DNA of 64,000 nucleotides from an uncultured Pseudogracilibacillus sp. (GCA_937974845.1 CALJVC010000035.1:1-64000), one strand, 5' to 3'; positions 8,391-18,276 are shown, numbered from the stretch's first letter. The notes: generated by a model not told the origin, from the sequence alone. Made by a program: numbers and translations.

Positions 8391-10556
8391 TTATTCTTCT
8401 GAATGATATACGAGCCAGTCACGTAAACGAGCTTGATAGCGTTCTTCAAGTAATTCTCCTTTTAATTGCCAATCTTCTTCGGCTAAGGTAATCGTTCCTA
8501 ACTCCCGTCTATAGTGACGGTTAAGAAGCTTTCGAATGGAAGCTTCATACGGGAACACCCGTAATTCGCCTGGAAAATAGGCCATTGCACGACGCAAAAC
8601 TTGTCGTAAATTGTACTTTCGTATCTCTTCCCCATTATACGTTACTTTTGGTAATTCATCCATCACAATTGCCGTTATCCGGTTGTCGATTTTCGGCACA
8701 TAATCTTGCTTTTCTTGGAAGGCTTCGACACTGTGAATTAGGACGAGATCGGAGGTGACGTCTTCACCGTAGACGAGCATTTCTACCGAAGTCCCATCGA
8801 TTAACTGTCGAAGCTCCGGATGGAAGGTTCGTTTTCTTTTTTCTACGTCGTAATCGTACATTTGGACTAGGCCGGTCTTTAGCTGGAGTTGTTTGTTTTT
8901 TTCAATAAGTTTTTTTATCGCAAGGAAACGCCCTTCATCCATATCATAAAAGTTCGCTACAAGGACGACAGGAAAATGCCGGCTTCCTTGCTTACGGTTC
9001 GGGAGCATCGGATAGGGAACTGGAAAGGGTCGTTGACCGCCCTTAGGGTAATACAGCGTCTCTGCCCGTTTGTGATAGTCGGTAAAGGAATCGACATACT
9101 CCTTACGAGCGCCCATAAAAAAGCCAGCATAACCGAAGGCTGTGCTCCCTGTTAATGAGCCCTTCGACTGTTCAGGTAAGGAGAGAGGGCCGGTTTTAAG
9201 ATCGACGACCGCCTCCTTACCGAAGGCCTGAATTAGACGACGTTTAAATTCACCATCTGCCGAAAAACGAACTTCATCCCAATATCCTAATGTCTCTACC
9301 ACCTCTTCTCGACGGAAAAGGAGGGAAGACATGTTTGAAAAGATATAACTTCCCAGCATACCTCGACGATGAAAATAAAAGTCCTCGGTTAGCCGGGCTA
9401 GCTCCGACGTATTGGCGACCACATCTGGATTGTCTAATAAATGGGTAACTTGCACTTCTAGTTTTTCCGGATGGGACCAATCATCGGCATCGTTGACGGT
9501 TACAAACTCTCCTCTAGCTCGGGATAGCCCTAGGTTTCGGGCTACGTAGGGGCCACTATTTCGTTCGGTTTGTAATAACGTAATTCGGTCATCTTCTTTC
9601 GCATAGGCCTTTGCGATATCGTAGGTTTCATCCGTGCTACAATCGTCGACAATAATGAGTTCGAGCGATTGCCAGGTCTGTTCTAGCATCGATTCGATGG
9701 CGATATGGATCCGTTCAGCCGCATTGTAGGCAGGCAAAATAACCGATACGATTGGTCCTTCAGTTATTTTCCTCACTTCTGCTTTCGCGTGAGATAAATG
9801 AGCGTAGTGTAAGCTAGGCTCGTCTAGAACGACAGGACCAAATTGGATCGGTTGGCGTTGATGAAGGGTAAAGACTTTGTTTAACCAAAAAAGACGCCTG
9901 CTATTTCTTTCTTCTGTATTAGCTAGGGCTAAATATATATCGCGATGTTCCCCGAATTGCAGGGCTTGATGAAGGGTTTCCTGAGCCTTTTCCCTTTGAC
10001 CGGTACGGAGCTGGCATTCTGCCTTCATGATTGCTAGTTGCCGGCGAAGGTTAGGGTTTTTTTCGCTTCGCTCTGCTTGCTGAAAGTAGTATAAGGCGAC
10101 CTGGGCTGCTGCCTTCCCCGGTTTATTGGCAAAAAATAAGCCTAGCTCTTGGCCAATGGCCTGTTTTACATACCGGTTCCTTGTCATTTCAAATTGTTCC
10201 TGCAAATCTTTAACCGCCCGCTTCGTAAAGCCTTCGTTATACAAGGCGCGAAGATAGGGCTTAAGATCATTGCTTGCTTGCTTTCTTTTGTACGTCGGGC
10301 TATAGAGACGCTTGATATTTCTTCGTCCAAGAAGGTATGCGACACCGTTACGTAAAGACCTGATCACTTGTTGCGGTTGTAAACCTTGCAACAGTCGACT
10401 ACGCTGATATGTTGCGAGACTACCTTCCATTTTTTCCAGCTTTTGCATAAGCTCTTCGGTTCTAGCCTCCACCTCGGCTAAGCTCTCACCTAGAGCTTCG
10501 TGCTTTTCTTGTAGGGTCGACAATTGTTGGACATCCTTTGTATTTTCTTCTTTCAT
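8391..10556 (-). CDS. large GT2 glycosyltransferase with coiled-coil/TPR N-terminus
   Basis: 721 residues. Residues 1-60 form a coiled coil, 100-250 are helical TPR-like repeats, and a GT-A family 2 domain covers about 265-480 (VSVILPAYNA, IIVDDCSTD, VTVNDADDWSHPEKL). A third domain from about 530 begins with VVLVANFYDMDEGRF and may be a second transferase or binding domain. It is clearly paralogous to the next gene at 10,561. It probably adds or polymerises sugars of the wall glycan on the cytoplasmic membrane face. Four bases separate it from the upstream gene, so the pair is translationally close. Confidence 0.8.
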   Translation of the reverse strand: MKEENTKDVQQLSTLQEKHEALGESLAEVEARTEELMQKLEKMEGSLATYQRSRLLQGLQPQQVIRSLRNGVAYLLGRRNIKRLYSPTYKRKQASNDLKPYLRALYNEGFTKRAVKDLQEQFEMTRNRYVKQAIGQELGLFFANKPGKAAAQVALYYFQQAERSEKNPNLRRQLAIMKAECQLRTGQREKAQETLHQALQFGEHRDIYLALANTEERNSRRLFWLNKVFTLHQRQPIQFGPVVLDEPSLHYAHLSHAKAEVRKITEGPIVSVILPAYNAAERIHIAIESMLEQTWQSLELIIVDDCSTDETYDIAKAYAKEDDRITLLQTERNSGPYVARNLGLSRARGEFVTVNDADDWSHPEKLEVQVTHLLDNPDVVANTSELARLTEDFYFHRRGMLGSYIFSNMSSLLFRREEVVETLGYWDEVRFSADGEFKRRLIQAFGKEAVVDLKTGPLSLPEQSKGSLTGSTAFGYAGFFMGARKEYVDSFTDYHKRAETLYYPKGGQRPFPVPYPMLPNRKQGSRHFPVVLVANFYDMDEGRFLAIKKLIEKNKQLQLKTGLVQMYDYDVEKRKRTFHPELRQLIDGTSVEMLVYGEDVTSDLVLIHSVEAFQEKQDYVPKIDNRITAIVMDELPKVTYNGEEIRKYNLRQVLRRAMAYFPGELRVFPYEASIRKLLNRHYRRELGTITLAEEDWQLKGELLEERYQARLRDWLVYHSEE

Positions 10557-10560
10557 CGCT

Positions 10561-12495
10561 TCACACCCAATCGTTCTTCGCTAATGGAAAGGGAAGCTTG
10601 CCCTGGTATTGGTCTAATAGTTGACGTCTAACTTCTTTATCTTTCGGGATAAACGTCGCTTCTACTTGAAATTTTTCTTTACAAGCCCGATCGAGCGCTT
10701 CTATATAATCGCGAGAAACTGGACGAACGAGCAAGAAAGAAACTTCCTGCGCCTGTATTTCTGGTATATAAATTTGTTCCTCTAATAACCCATTATAGTC
10801 GATAATAAGAAGCTTTTCTGTGTTAATTTTTTCACCGTATACTAACATTTGGAGACCAGCTTCTGCCATGAGGTCTCGCACCGATGGGGCAAGATCGATA
10901 GACTTTTCTAAATCATAGGAATACATTTGCACGATCCCGAGGCGTCGGTCAGCTTCTTCTTCAAGCCAATCTTGTAATAAACCCAAATGCGGAAAGTCCC
11001 CCTCTGCTTCCCGGCGAAAATCGGTCGCAAGGACGTAATCGAAGGTCCGAAAGCCGTCTTCTTTCTCCTCCCTTTGGGGCCACATCGGTTCTGGTACCGG
11101 ATATAACCGCTTCTCTAAAGGGTAAGGATAATAGAAGGATTCTGCCTTGCTATAATAATGGGTAAAACTTTCGACGAATTCCTTCCTTGCTCCCATGAAA
11201 AAGCCATTGTAACCAAAGGCTGAGCTCGTCGTTAAGGAAGCGACAGCTTGGCGTGGAAGCGACAGGGGAGCCGTGTCCAAGTCGACGAAGGCTTTCGGGC
11301 CGAACACCTGAAGTAGACGACGTTTAAACTCACCGTCCGCTGCAAAGCGAACACTGTCCCAATAACCTAACTTTTCGAGGACTGGTTCCCGACGAAACAT
11401 AATCGATGACATATTCGGAAACATATAGCGTCCCGGTGTACCACGGCGGTAGAAAAAAAGCTCCTCGGTCAAGCGGGCGTGGCTTGACGTATTGGCAATC
11501 ACTTCTGGATGATTAATTAAGTGTTGGGCTTGGGTAGCGAGCTTAGATTCATGGGACCAATCATCGGCATCATTCACCGTTACGAAGTCTCCTGTTGCTA
11601 AAGAAAGGCCGATGTTCCGAGCGACATAGGGTCCACTATTTTGTTCTGTCTGGGTGACAAGGACTCGATCATCCTGCTTTGCATAACTTTCTGCTATAGC
11701 TAGTGTATCGTCGCTACTGCAATCATCGATAATAATGAGTTCTAAATTTTTCCACGTCTGCGATAAAATCGAATCGACCGCTGTCCGTAAACCTTCCCCG
11801 GCATTGTAGGCAGGTAAGAGGACGGAGACTTTGTGACGGTCTTCGATAGCTTCACTAGTCGAAGCCATTTGTAAAGTATCGTAGGTTGGTTCTTGCCCTT
11901 TAGCAAAGGTAACCGGCTCTAATCCCCTTTGCTTATATATTTTATTAATATATGGTATACGTTCCTCCGGCTCTTCCTCTAAATTAGCTAGGGCTAAATA
12001 TAGGTCCGGATGGTCTTCTTTTTTCAGTTGGTTTTCGATGCAACGACGGGCCTCTTCCTTTTGGTCGAGTTTTCGTAAACATTCCGCTTCTACAATAGCT
12101 ATCCGCCGTAACTGTTGGGAAGAAGTTTCTCCCTGTTTCGCCTGCTTGACGTAGGGTAGAGCTTCCTCTGCTCCGGACTCGGTTTCAAGGTTGGCATAGT
12201 ATAGGGCGATTTCCCAAGCAACTAGCCGTTTAAAATAGGCATCATCGCTAGTTTTTAATATGTTTTTCAGCTCTTTTAATCCTTGCTGGTGAAAACCAAG
12301 GGAATAAATATTGTCTTTAATTGTTTTAACATAGGCTTTTTGCCTGCGCCGCTTCCCATACTGGATCCATTGACGGAGACGATCCTTCTGCTCTTCTGTA
12401 AATACATTACTTATTCGTCGTTTCCGCTCTTCGGTGATGACAGTATCTAGGAGCCAATCGATGGTACGGCCGATCAAACGTTTGAATACTTCCAT
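10561..12495 (-). CDS. large GT2 glycosyltransferase with TPR N-terminus, paralog
   Basis: 644 residues with a TPR-like N-terminal half (about 40-200), a GT2 domain (about 220-450: VSVLLPAYNAGEGL, LIIIDDCSSDDT, VTVNDADDWSHESK), and a C-terminal domain with LATDFRREAEGDF and QMYSYDLEK that parallels the third domain of the gene at 8,391. It lacks the extra N-terminal coiled coil of that paralog. The start is preceded by AGGCGGTG. The shared layout suggests duplication and use in the same glycan pathway. Confidence 0.8.
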   Translation of the reverse strand: MEVFKRLIGRTIDWLLDTVITEERKRRISNVFTEEQKDRLRQWIQYGKRRRQKAYVKTIKDNIYSLGFHQQGLKELKNILKTSDDAYFKRLVAWEIALYYANLETESGAEEALPYVKQAKQGETSSQQLRRIAIVEAECLRKLDQKEEARRCIENQLKKEDHPDLYLALANLEEEPEERIPYINKIYKQRGLEPVTFAKGQEPTYDTLQMASTSEAIEDRHKVSVLLPAYNAGEGLRTAVDSILSQTWKNLELIIIDDCSSDDTLAIAESYAKQDDRVLVTQTEQNSGPYVARNIGLSLATGDFVTVNDADDWSHESKLATQAQHLINHPEVIANTSSHARLTEELFFYRRGTPGRYMFPNMSSIMFRREPVLEKLGYWDSVRFAADGEFKRRLLQVFGPKAFVDLDTAPLSLPRQAVASLTTSSAFGYNGFFMGARKEFVESFTHYYSKAESFYYPYPLEKRLYPVPEPMWPQREEKEDGFRTFDYVLATDFRREAEGDFPHLGLLQDWLEEEADRRLGIVQMYSYDLEKSIDLAPSVRDLMAEAGLQMLVYGEKINTEKLLIIDYNGLLEEQIYIPEIQAQEVSFLLVRPVSRDYIEALDRACKEKFQVEATFIPKDKEVRRQLLDQYQGKLPFPLAKNDWV

Positions 12496-12553
12496 CTAAC
12501 TTATTCACCGCCTAGTTTACTTTGACAGACGAACAATACGCCTTATATATCTT

Positions 12554-14095
12554 CTACTTACTCTTGCTAGTTTTTCGCTTCTTATTCCCCTGCATGACAG
12601 CCCGGTATTCCTTCATCACTTCTTCAGCATCACCATCTGCTCGAATCTTTCCCTTTTCTAGCCAGATGGCCCGGGTACAAACCTTTTCAACAAAGCTCAT
12701 ACTATGAGTGACGATAACGACAGCCTTCGCCTGCTCCATCATCTCTTGAATCCGTTCGCTCGCCTTCTGTCGGAAGGCAAGATCCCCTGTCGATAGGGCT
12801 TCATCAATGATGAAGATATCCGGCTGTAAAATCGCCGCAATGCTAAAGCCGAGACGGGAACGCATCCCGCTCGAGTAGGATTTTACTGGTTTATCAATAG
12901 CATGGCCAATGCCAGAAAACTCAACAATTTCATCATACTTCTCTTCAACGACCCGCTTCGGTATGCCAAGGAGCATGGCGTTGAGAAAGATGTTGTCCGT
13001 TCCGGTTAATTGGGGGTTGAAACCCGTTCCGTAGCCTAAAAGGGAGGAGGTTTCGCCATGAATCTTAATCGAACCTTTATCAGGCTTCAATATCTGGGTC
13101 ATGACTTTACATAAAGTACTTTTTCCCGCCCCGTTATGGCCGACGATACCGACGATTTCTCCTTCGTTAATCGTGAAATTCAACCCGTCTAAAGCCCAGA
13201 ACTTCCCGCTGCTTAAATCGAAGGAAATTCCAAGGTTTTTCGCCTCGATTACAGGCCGGTCTTTAACGACGGTTTTTGTCTTTTTTAAGTCGAGGCTTCG
13301 TTTCCTTTTAGGTGGTCGAGGCACGCTTGCCCGGTAGTTTTTAATGACGGTTTTCGGGTCTCCGGTCTCGACGACCTTTCCCTTATGTAACCAAATAAGA
13401 CGGTCGCAATGTCTCTGGGCATACCGGAGACTATGGGTTACGATGATCACGAGCTTAGCATTTTTAACAAGCTCCTTCATCTTTTCCGCCGCCTTCCGAC
13501 TAAAGCGCGCATCACCAGTATTTAAAGCCTCGTCAAGGATGAGTATTTCCGGTTGTAAATGGGAGGCGACGCTAAAGCCAAGACGGGCCCGCATCCCACT
13601 CGAATAATACTTCATCGGCTGGTCAATAAAGTCTCCTAAGTCGGAGAATTCATGGATAGCATCGAAATATTCATCGATTAATTCCTTATCGATGCCTAGC
13701 ATCATCCCGTTTAAGTAAACATTGTCCCTTCCGGTTAGCTCTTTATTAAATCCCATTCCAAAGGAGAAAAGAGCCGTTACCTTTCCATCGACATGCAGGT
13801 AACCTTTATCATGTTTTAAAATACCGGCAATGACTTTACTGAGCGTTGTCTTCCCCGCTCCATTCGAACCGATAATGCCAAGGATTTCTCCCTTATGACC
13901 TTTAAAGGATATATCCTTCAAGGGCCAAATTTTCCTCGGTTGTTTTTTTCTTTCTTTTTTTGACTTCAAACTGAACAGATTGATCAAACGGGATTTGTAG
14001 TCGTCCTGGCTCATCCGGGTATCAAAGTACACGCCGACCTCCTCAGCAACGACTACATCTTCCCTTTCGACAACTTCTGTACGTGTATTTTCCAT
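12554..14095 (-). CDS. tagH: TagH-like ABC ATPase, two fused nucleotide-binding domains
   Basis: 513 residues forming two consecutive ABC domains of the polysaccharide/teichoic-acid export type. Domain 1 has GIIGSNGAGKTT, YYSSGMRARLGF, ILILDEAL and VTHSL; domain 2 has GIVGHNGAGKST, SYSSGMRSRLGF, IFIIDEAL and VTHSM. Both look catalytically complete. A basic linker (RPPKRKRSLDLKKTK) separates them. Usual TagH has one ATPase domain and dimerises, so one polypeptide here may supply both. It is next to the single TagG-like permease gene and energises export of the polymer. Confidence 0.88.
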   Translation of the reverse strand: MENTRTEVVEREDVVVAEEVGVYFDTRMSQDDYKSRLINLFSLKSKKERKKQPRKIWPLKDISFKGHKGEILGIIGSNGAGKTTLSKVIAGILKHDKGYLHVDGKVTALFSFGMGFNKELTGRDNVYLNGMMLGIDKELIDEYFDAIHEFSDLGDFIDQPMKYYSSGMRARLGFSVASHLQPEILILDEALNTGDARFSRKAAEKMKELVKNAKLVIIVTHSLRYAQRHCDRLIWLHKGKVVETGDPKTVIKNYRASVPRPPKRKRSLDLKKTKTVVKDRPVIEAKNLGISFDLSSGKFWALDGLNFTINEGEIVGIVGHNGAGKSTLCKVMTQILKPDKGSIKIHGETSSLLGYGTGFNPQLTGTDNIFLNAMLLGIPKRVVEEKYDEIVEFSGIGHAIDKPVKSYSSGMRSRLGFSIAAILQPDIFIIDEALSTGDLAFRQKASERIQEMMEQAKAVVIVTHSMSFVEKVCTRAIWLEKGKIRADGDAEEVMKEYRAVMQGNKKRKTSKSK

Positions 14096-14176
14096 AGATT
14101 TAAAACCCTCTTTGTTTTTTATCCTTACGAGTTGACTTTTATGAGCAACAAACCTTCCTATACTTGTCTGTACGGT

Positions 14177-14953
14177 CTATAGAGCTTTAATAATTTTATG
14201 TTCATTTTTACTGTAATGATAGACCATATAAATAATGACAAGGATCGAAATAATCGCAATGATCGTTAAGCCTACAAAGTTAGGCAGTTGATGATACATT
14301 AATACATCTCGATAAGCATTAACTAAAATAGCAATCGGGTTATAATCCACAGCCCAGCTGTACTCCGGTGGTAAACGTCCCCCTTCCCAAATAATCGGGG
14401 AGGCATAGAAAAAGATCCGAATAACATGACTTAACATGTTATCAATATCCCGGACAAAAACAGTAATATAACCGAGTACAGCACCAATAGCTAGTAAGAA
14501 TAGTAAAGTAATTAAAATAATCAATGGTAAATAAACGATATGCCAGGTCGGTACAACTCCGAAAAAGATGAAAAAGATCGCTATCACTATCAGGCCGAAT
14601 AAAAAGTTGACCAATTGCGAAATAGTAAAGGATAGCGGAAAAATCATTTTCGGTAGTGCAATCTGGTTAATAATCGAACTGTAACGCAAAATAGCATTCG
14701 CAGAAGCATTGATTGACGAACTAATCCAACGCCACACAATTAAACCAATGACTAAAAATACCGGATAGTCGGGGCCACCTCGATCGAGAATGATAACGAC
14801 TAAAAAGTAATAGACTGCAATGTTTAATAGTGGATCGAGAAGCCACCAAAAATAACCTAAGTAACTATTTCGATGTTCTGCCTTTAAGCCGGACTTCACC
14901 AAATATAAAATTAAGTCCGTTCGCTTTCTTACTTCTTCGATATACGCTCTCAC
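14177..14953 (-). CDS. tagG: TagG-like ABC-2 permease for wall polymer export
   Basis: About 258 residues with six hydrophobic segments and the ABC-2 polysaccharide-export pattern: an N-terminal amphipathic region, HRNSYLGYFWWLLDPLLN, and VRDIDNMLSHVIRIFFYASPIIW near the fifth membrane segment. A GTG at 14953, preceded by AGGCGGTG at nine bases, is preferred to the GTG at 14965, which lies on top of the ribosome-binding site. It forms the membrane channel of the exporter with the double-domain ATPase encoded 81 bases downstream. Confidence 0.87.
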   Translation of the reverse strand: MRAYIEEVRKRTDLILYLVKSGLKAEHRNSYLGYFWWLLDPLLNIAVYYFLVVIILDRGGPDYPVFLVIGLIVWRWISSSINASANAILRYSSIINQIALPKMIFPLSFTISQLVNFLFGLIVIAIFFIFFGVVPTWHIVYLPLIILITLLFLLAIGAVLGYITVFVRDIDNMLSHVIRIFFYASPIIWEGGRLPPEYSWAVDYNPIAILVNAYRDVLMYHQLPNFVGLTIIAIISILVIIYMVYHYSKNEHKIIKAL

Positions 14954-14991
14954 GTTTTTATACACCGCCTAAAAAATTTACGATTGTTAGC

Positions 14992-15768
14992 TTATTGTTT
15001 AAAACGATACTCTAATAGCTTAGCAACAGAAATCGTAGCATAGTTCGTAAAGTACCATAAACTTTTCCACAATGGTTGGTCTTCGATTTCATAATAAAGT
15101 TGCCAGTTTTGGCGCGCGGCTTTAACCTTATTGCTCGAGATAGAATTCTCGACGAGGCGATAGCGAGCCAACACTTCCGGTAAGCCATAGGCGATAAAGC
15201 CTTGGCGAGTAAGCGACAACCAGAAGGCATAGTCCTGCCTTGTACGAATCTCTAGCATACGTTGTTCGCCTATCTTCGAACGGTCTAAGACTACCGTTAG
15301 GCAACCGATGACGCAATGCTTCATTAAATCCTCATAATGCACGGTTGCCGGTGCTTCGGTCACACCCTTCGATTCCTGCCCATCTTCACTTATTCTTTCA
15401 TACTTCGTAAAGGTAAAGGCTAAGCCATTATCGAGCATAAAGGGAATTTGGCGTGACAACTTTTCCGGTAACCAAAGGTCGTCACTATCTAAAAAAGCAA
15501 TAAAACGACCCTTTGCTTCATCCATCGCCCTATTACGGGCAACGCCAGCGCCACTATTTTTCTCCAGTTGAAACAGTTTAATTCGGTCGTCCTTTTCCAT
15601 ATACGCTTGTACTATTTCTACGGTACGATCGGTCGAACAATCGTCGACGATGATCATCTCCCAATTCGTATAGGTCTGGGCAAGGACCGACTCGATCGTC
15701 TCACCAATGAATCGTTCTGCATTATATGCCGGTGTAATCACAGACACTAAAGGTTGTTCTTGATTCAT
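14992..15768 (-). CDS. GT2 family glycosyltransferase
   Basis: 258 residues, a single GT-A family 2 domain: VSVITPAYNAERFIGETI, IIVDDCSTDRT, and the metal-binding FIAFLDSDDLWLPEKL, followed by a substrate-proximal TRQDYAFWL. AAAGGATG precedes the ATG. It belongs to the TuaG/capsular side-chain type of small transferases. It lies between the GT4 genes and the exporter genes of the polymer operon and probably adds one sugar of the repeat unit; donor and linkage cannot be read from sequence. Confidence 0.85.
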   Translation of the reverse strand: MNQEQPLVSVITPAYNAERFIGETIESVLAQTYTNWEMIIVDDCSTDRTVEIVQAYMEKDDRIKLFQLEKNSGAGVARNRAMDEAKGRFIAFLDSDDLWLPEKLSRQIPFMLDNGLAFTFTKYERISEDGQESKGVTEAPATVHYEDLMKHCVIGCLTVVLDRSKIGEQRMLEIRTRQDYAFWLSLTRQGFIAYGLPEVLARYRLVENSISSNKVKAARQNWQLYYEIEDQPLWKSLWYFTNYATISVAKLLEYRFKQ

Positions 15769-15788
15769 GTTCTACATCCTTTTTGTAC

Positions 15789-16931
15789 CTACTTGTCTTC
15801 TTTTATTTTCTGTATCAATTCATTATACCAAAGGATTAACTTGCTTTCTTCTCGTTTCCAATTCAATTCTTGTAAGACGGCTTGGCGACCATTCTCTCCT
15901 AATTCCCTCGCATATTCTGGATTCTGACGGAGGCGAGTAATTGCTTCCTTAATGGCCTCATCGTCGAAAGGGTCGACGGCAATCCCGCACCGATACTTAT
16001 CAACGAAGGCCTTCCAGGTTGGAAAGTTTGAACAGATAATCGGTAACCCTGCATTCATATATTCAAAGAATTTCGTCAGTTCCTTTTTCATATAATGGTC
16101 GGTCGGTGGGAAAAGTGCAATACCTGCCAGCCAGTTCTCTTCTATATAGTAGTCTTCGATTCTTTCTTTTAAGACGAATTGATCAATTCCTTCAAAATGT
16201 AAATGTTCTTTTTCCTCCCCGGCAATCGACTGCATCCGCCGGGCCAGGGCACCGTCGCACTTCCCGACAAATTGCACAGTCATTCCGGGAAGGAGCTTCG
16301 GTATTTTGGCATGGATTAAGGCCCCACGTTCTTCCGTGACATTTCCTGTGTACAGGAGTTTGTCTACTAGGGGCTTTGTCGTACGGTCGATATCGGTAAA
16401 ACGATCGTTCAACAAAGGATAGTTTAAAATCGTTTTACCTTGGGGATAAAACGCTTGATAATACTTTTCTGCCAAACTGATATCCATCTTCCGAGTAACG
16501 ATTTTTTCTATAAACCGATACAGCTTAGAAAATAAGAGGCGTATCGGTTTCGGTAAATATTCTTTCTGGAGCATGCTCGTCACATAATCTTCATGCACGT
16601 CATAAACGACCCGGTTATGTTTGTTTTTTAAAAGACTGGCGACAAACATAAGCTCTGGATCATGAAAAACATATATGTCCGCCTTAAGTCTTTTCGCCTT
16701 TCGGTAGGCATCCCAACTGCCAAATAACATCCGGCGAAAACGGTTGGAATAGGTCTTTACTTTAATATGGGTCACTCCATCCGTCTCCTTCAGGGCGGGG
16801 GAGGCCTCTTGGGCAATAAAATATGTATCGAAACCTGCCTTCGCTAAGGAAAGGCATTGTTTGTAATAAATTCTCGGGTCATGCGGATTATGGACGGTGG
16901 TGATATGCACTACTTTCGCTTGATCCTTCAT
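15789..16931 (-). CDS. GT4-like glycosyltransferase
   Basis: 380 residues with GT-B architecture: N-terminal VVHITTVHNPHDPRIYYKQC, a linker to the C-terminal Rossmann fold with LLYTGNVTEERGA, and a nucleotide-sugar site around KFFEYMNAGLPIICSNF. No membrane segment is seen. AAAGGAATC precedes the ATG. It is the second gene of the long wall-polymer operon. The family covers many donor sugars, so only a general role in assembling the polymer on its lipid carrier is inferred. Confidence 0.82.
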   Translation of the reverse strand: MKDQAKVVHITTVHNPHDPRIYYKQCLSLAKAGFDTYFIAQEASPALKETDGVTHIKVKTYSNRFRRMLFGSWDAYRKAKRLKADIYVFHDPELMFVASLLKNKHNRVVYDVHEDYVTSMLQKEYLPKPIRLLFSKLYRFIEKIVTRKMDISLAEKYYQAFYPQGKTILNYPLLNDRFTDIDRTTKPLVDKLLYTGNVTEERGALIHAKIPKLLPGMTVQFVGKCDGALARRMQSIAGEEKEHLHFEGIDQFVLKERIEDYYIEENWLAGIALFPPTDHYMKKELTKFFEYMNAGLPIICSNFPTWKAFVDKYRCGIAVDPFDDEAIKEAITRLRQNPEYARELGENGRQAVLQELNWKREESKLILWYNELIQKIKEDK

Positions 16932-16961
16932 GCTTCACGATTCCTTTTCATCATTATAATA

Positions 16962-18077
16962 CTAGGATTGGCCTTCCAAAATAGAGATAAACATGGTTTC
17001 ATAATGAGCGACGATTCTTTGGGCGCTAAAATCCTGGGCCCGTTCCTTACCTTTAGCAACGATCGCTTCCCGTTCGGTCTCAGACAGGTCGAGGGCCTGG
17101 CATAAACCTTCCGCTAAGGCCTTATCATCGCCAACGTCAACGAGTATCCCGTAACGTTCATCACCTAAAATTTCTTCTGCCCCGGGATTGCAACGGGTCG
17201 ATACGATCGGTAGGCCGACGGCTAAAGCCTCGACAAGTACGTGGCCGAAACCTTCCGAAAGGGACGTAAGGGTAAATACTTCCGCCTGCTTCATGTAGGC
17301 GTAAGGGTTTTGTTGAAAACCTAAAAAGGATACGTCCTCTTCAATGCCTAATTCCTGGGCCAATTCTTGTAAAGACTGGGCTAATTCCCCCTCGCCTAAT
17401 AAGACAAGGTGGGCACGATAATCCTTAGGAATTCGAGCAAAGGCCCGTAATAAAGTCGCATGGTCCTTCTCCGGCACGAGACGACCGGCCGTAAGAATGA
17501 TTCGCTTTCCCTGGTTAAAGGGAGGTGCAAGCTCGACCTCCCTCTTACTTTCCGCTTCGATATGGGCAAGGTCGACCGGATTATAAATGACTTCTATTTT
17601 ATCTTCCCTTACGTGGTAACGTTTCGTTAAATTATCTTTAACCCCTTCCGATAGGGCGACGACCCGATCGGCAAAACGATACAAGAAGCCATAGCCCTTT
17701 AGCTTAAGATTTTCCCGAAAATGACCACCTAGATAGGCCGCCTCCCGAACGACAAGCTTCGTCTTCGTTCCGGATAGTAACTTGGCCAAGATGGCAACGG
17801 TATTATAGTTCGGGACGGTACTAAAGAGAAGGTCAGGGGTCTCCTGCCGAAGTAACTGAGCTAAGGGAAGAATCGCCTGTCTCAAGCGTTTGACCGGCAA
17901 CTTAATAAAGGTCACATCCTCCTTGACATAGCGTTCATAAGGATAGGTGAAATCTAAGGTTACTAAAATTGGTTCAAAACGTTTCCGGTCTAGATGGTTT
18001 ATAATATTTAATAAAGTACGGGCAGCGCCCCCTCCACCTAGTCGGTAAATAAAGAACATGATCCTTTTTCGTTCCAC
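16962..18077 (-). CDS. GT4 glycosyltransferase, first gene of the polymer operon
   Basis: About 371 residues from a GTG at 18077 with GAAGGT at good spacing; the longer frame to a TTG at 18137 has no ribosome-binding site and overlaps the predicted promoter. GT-B protein with the glycine-rich N-terminal loop YRLGGGGAARTLLN, a donor site ILTAGRLVPEKDH, and the E-x7-E region EGFGHVLVEALAVGLPI. It is promoter-proximal in the minus-strand operon. It probably transfers an early sugar onto the undecaprenyl-linked acceptor. Confidence 0.85.
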   Translation of the reverse strand: MERKRIMFFIYRLGGGGAARTLLNIINHLDRKRFEPILVTLDFTYPYERYVKEDVTFIKLPVKRLRQAILPLAQLLRQETPDLLFSTVPNYNTVAILAKLLSGTKTKLVVREAAYLGGHFRENLKLKGYGFLYRFADRVVALSEGVKDNLTKRYHVREDKIEVIYNPVDLAHIEAESKREVELAPPFNQGKRIILTAGRLVPEKDHATLLRAFARIPKDYRAHLVLLGEGELAQSLQELAQELGIEEDVSFLGFQQNPYAYMKQAEVFTLTSLSEGFGHVLVEALAVGLPIVSTRCNPGAEEILGDERYGILVDVGDDKALAEGLCQALDLSETEREAIVAKGKERAQDFSAQRIVAHYETMFISILEGQS

Positions 18078-18130
18078 GTCACTTACCTTCTCTCTTCGAG
18101 TTACTTCGTCGCTCTGTATAGCTTTTATCC

Positions 18131-18164
18131 CTATCAAATTATATCATAGCCCTCATAATATTGA
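18131..18164 (-). promoter_or_regulatory. predicted promoter of the wall-polymer operon
   Basis: On the minus strand a perfect TATAAT (about 18136-18141) follows a weak TTTCAA (about 18159-18164) by 17 bases, upstream of the GTG at 18077. No other clear promoter or terminator was seen in the minus-strand run down to position 1, so it may drive all 13 genes. Confidence 0.5.
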
Positions 18165-18276
18165 AATGAACTGATAAATAAAAGGGCCGCCTGGCTCCTA
18201 ATGAAAAATCCTCTTCTACCAACGGTTTCCAAAGATCTAGCCCCTTAATTTTCGCTTCCTCGGTCTACATGTCACA

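Noticed and set aside
12554..14095. Two separate tagH genes
   Set aside because: A single frame runs through both domains with no stop or internal ribosome-binding site in the linker.
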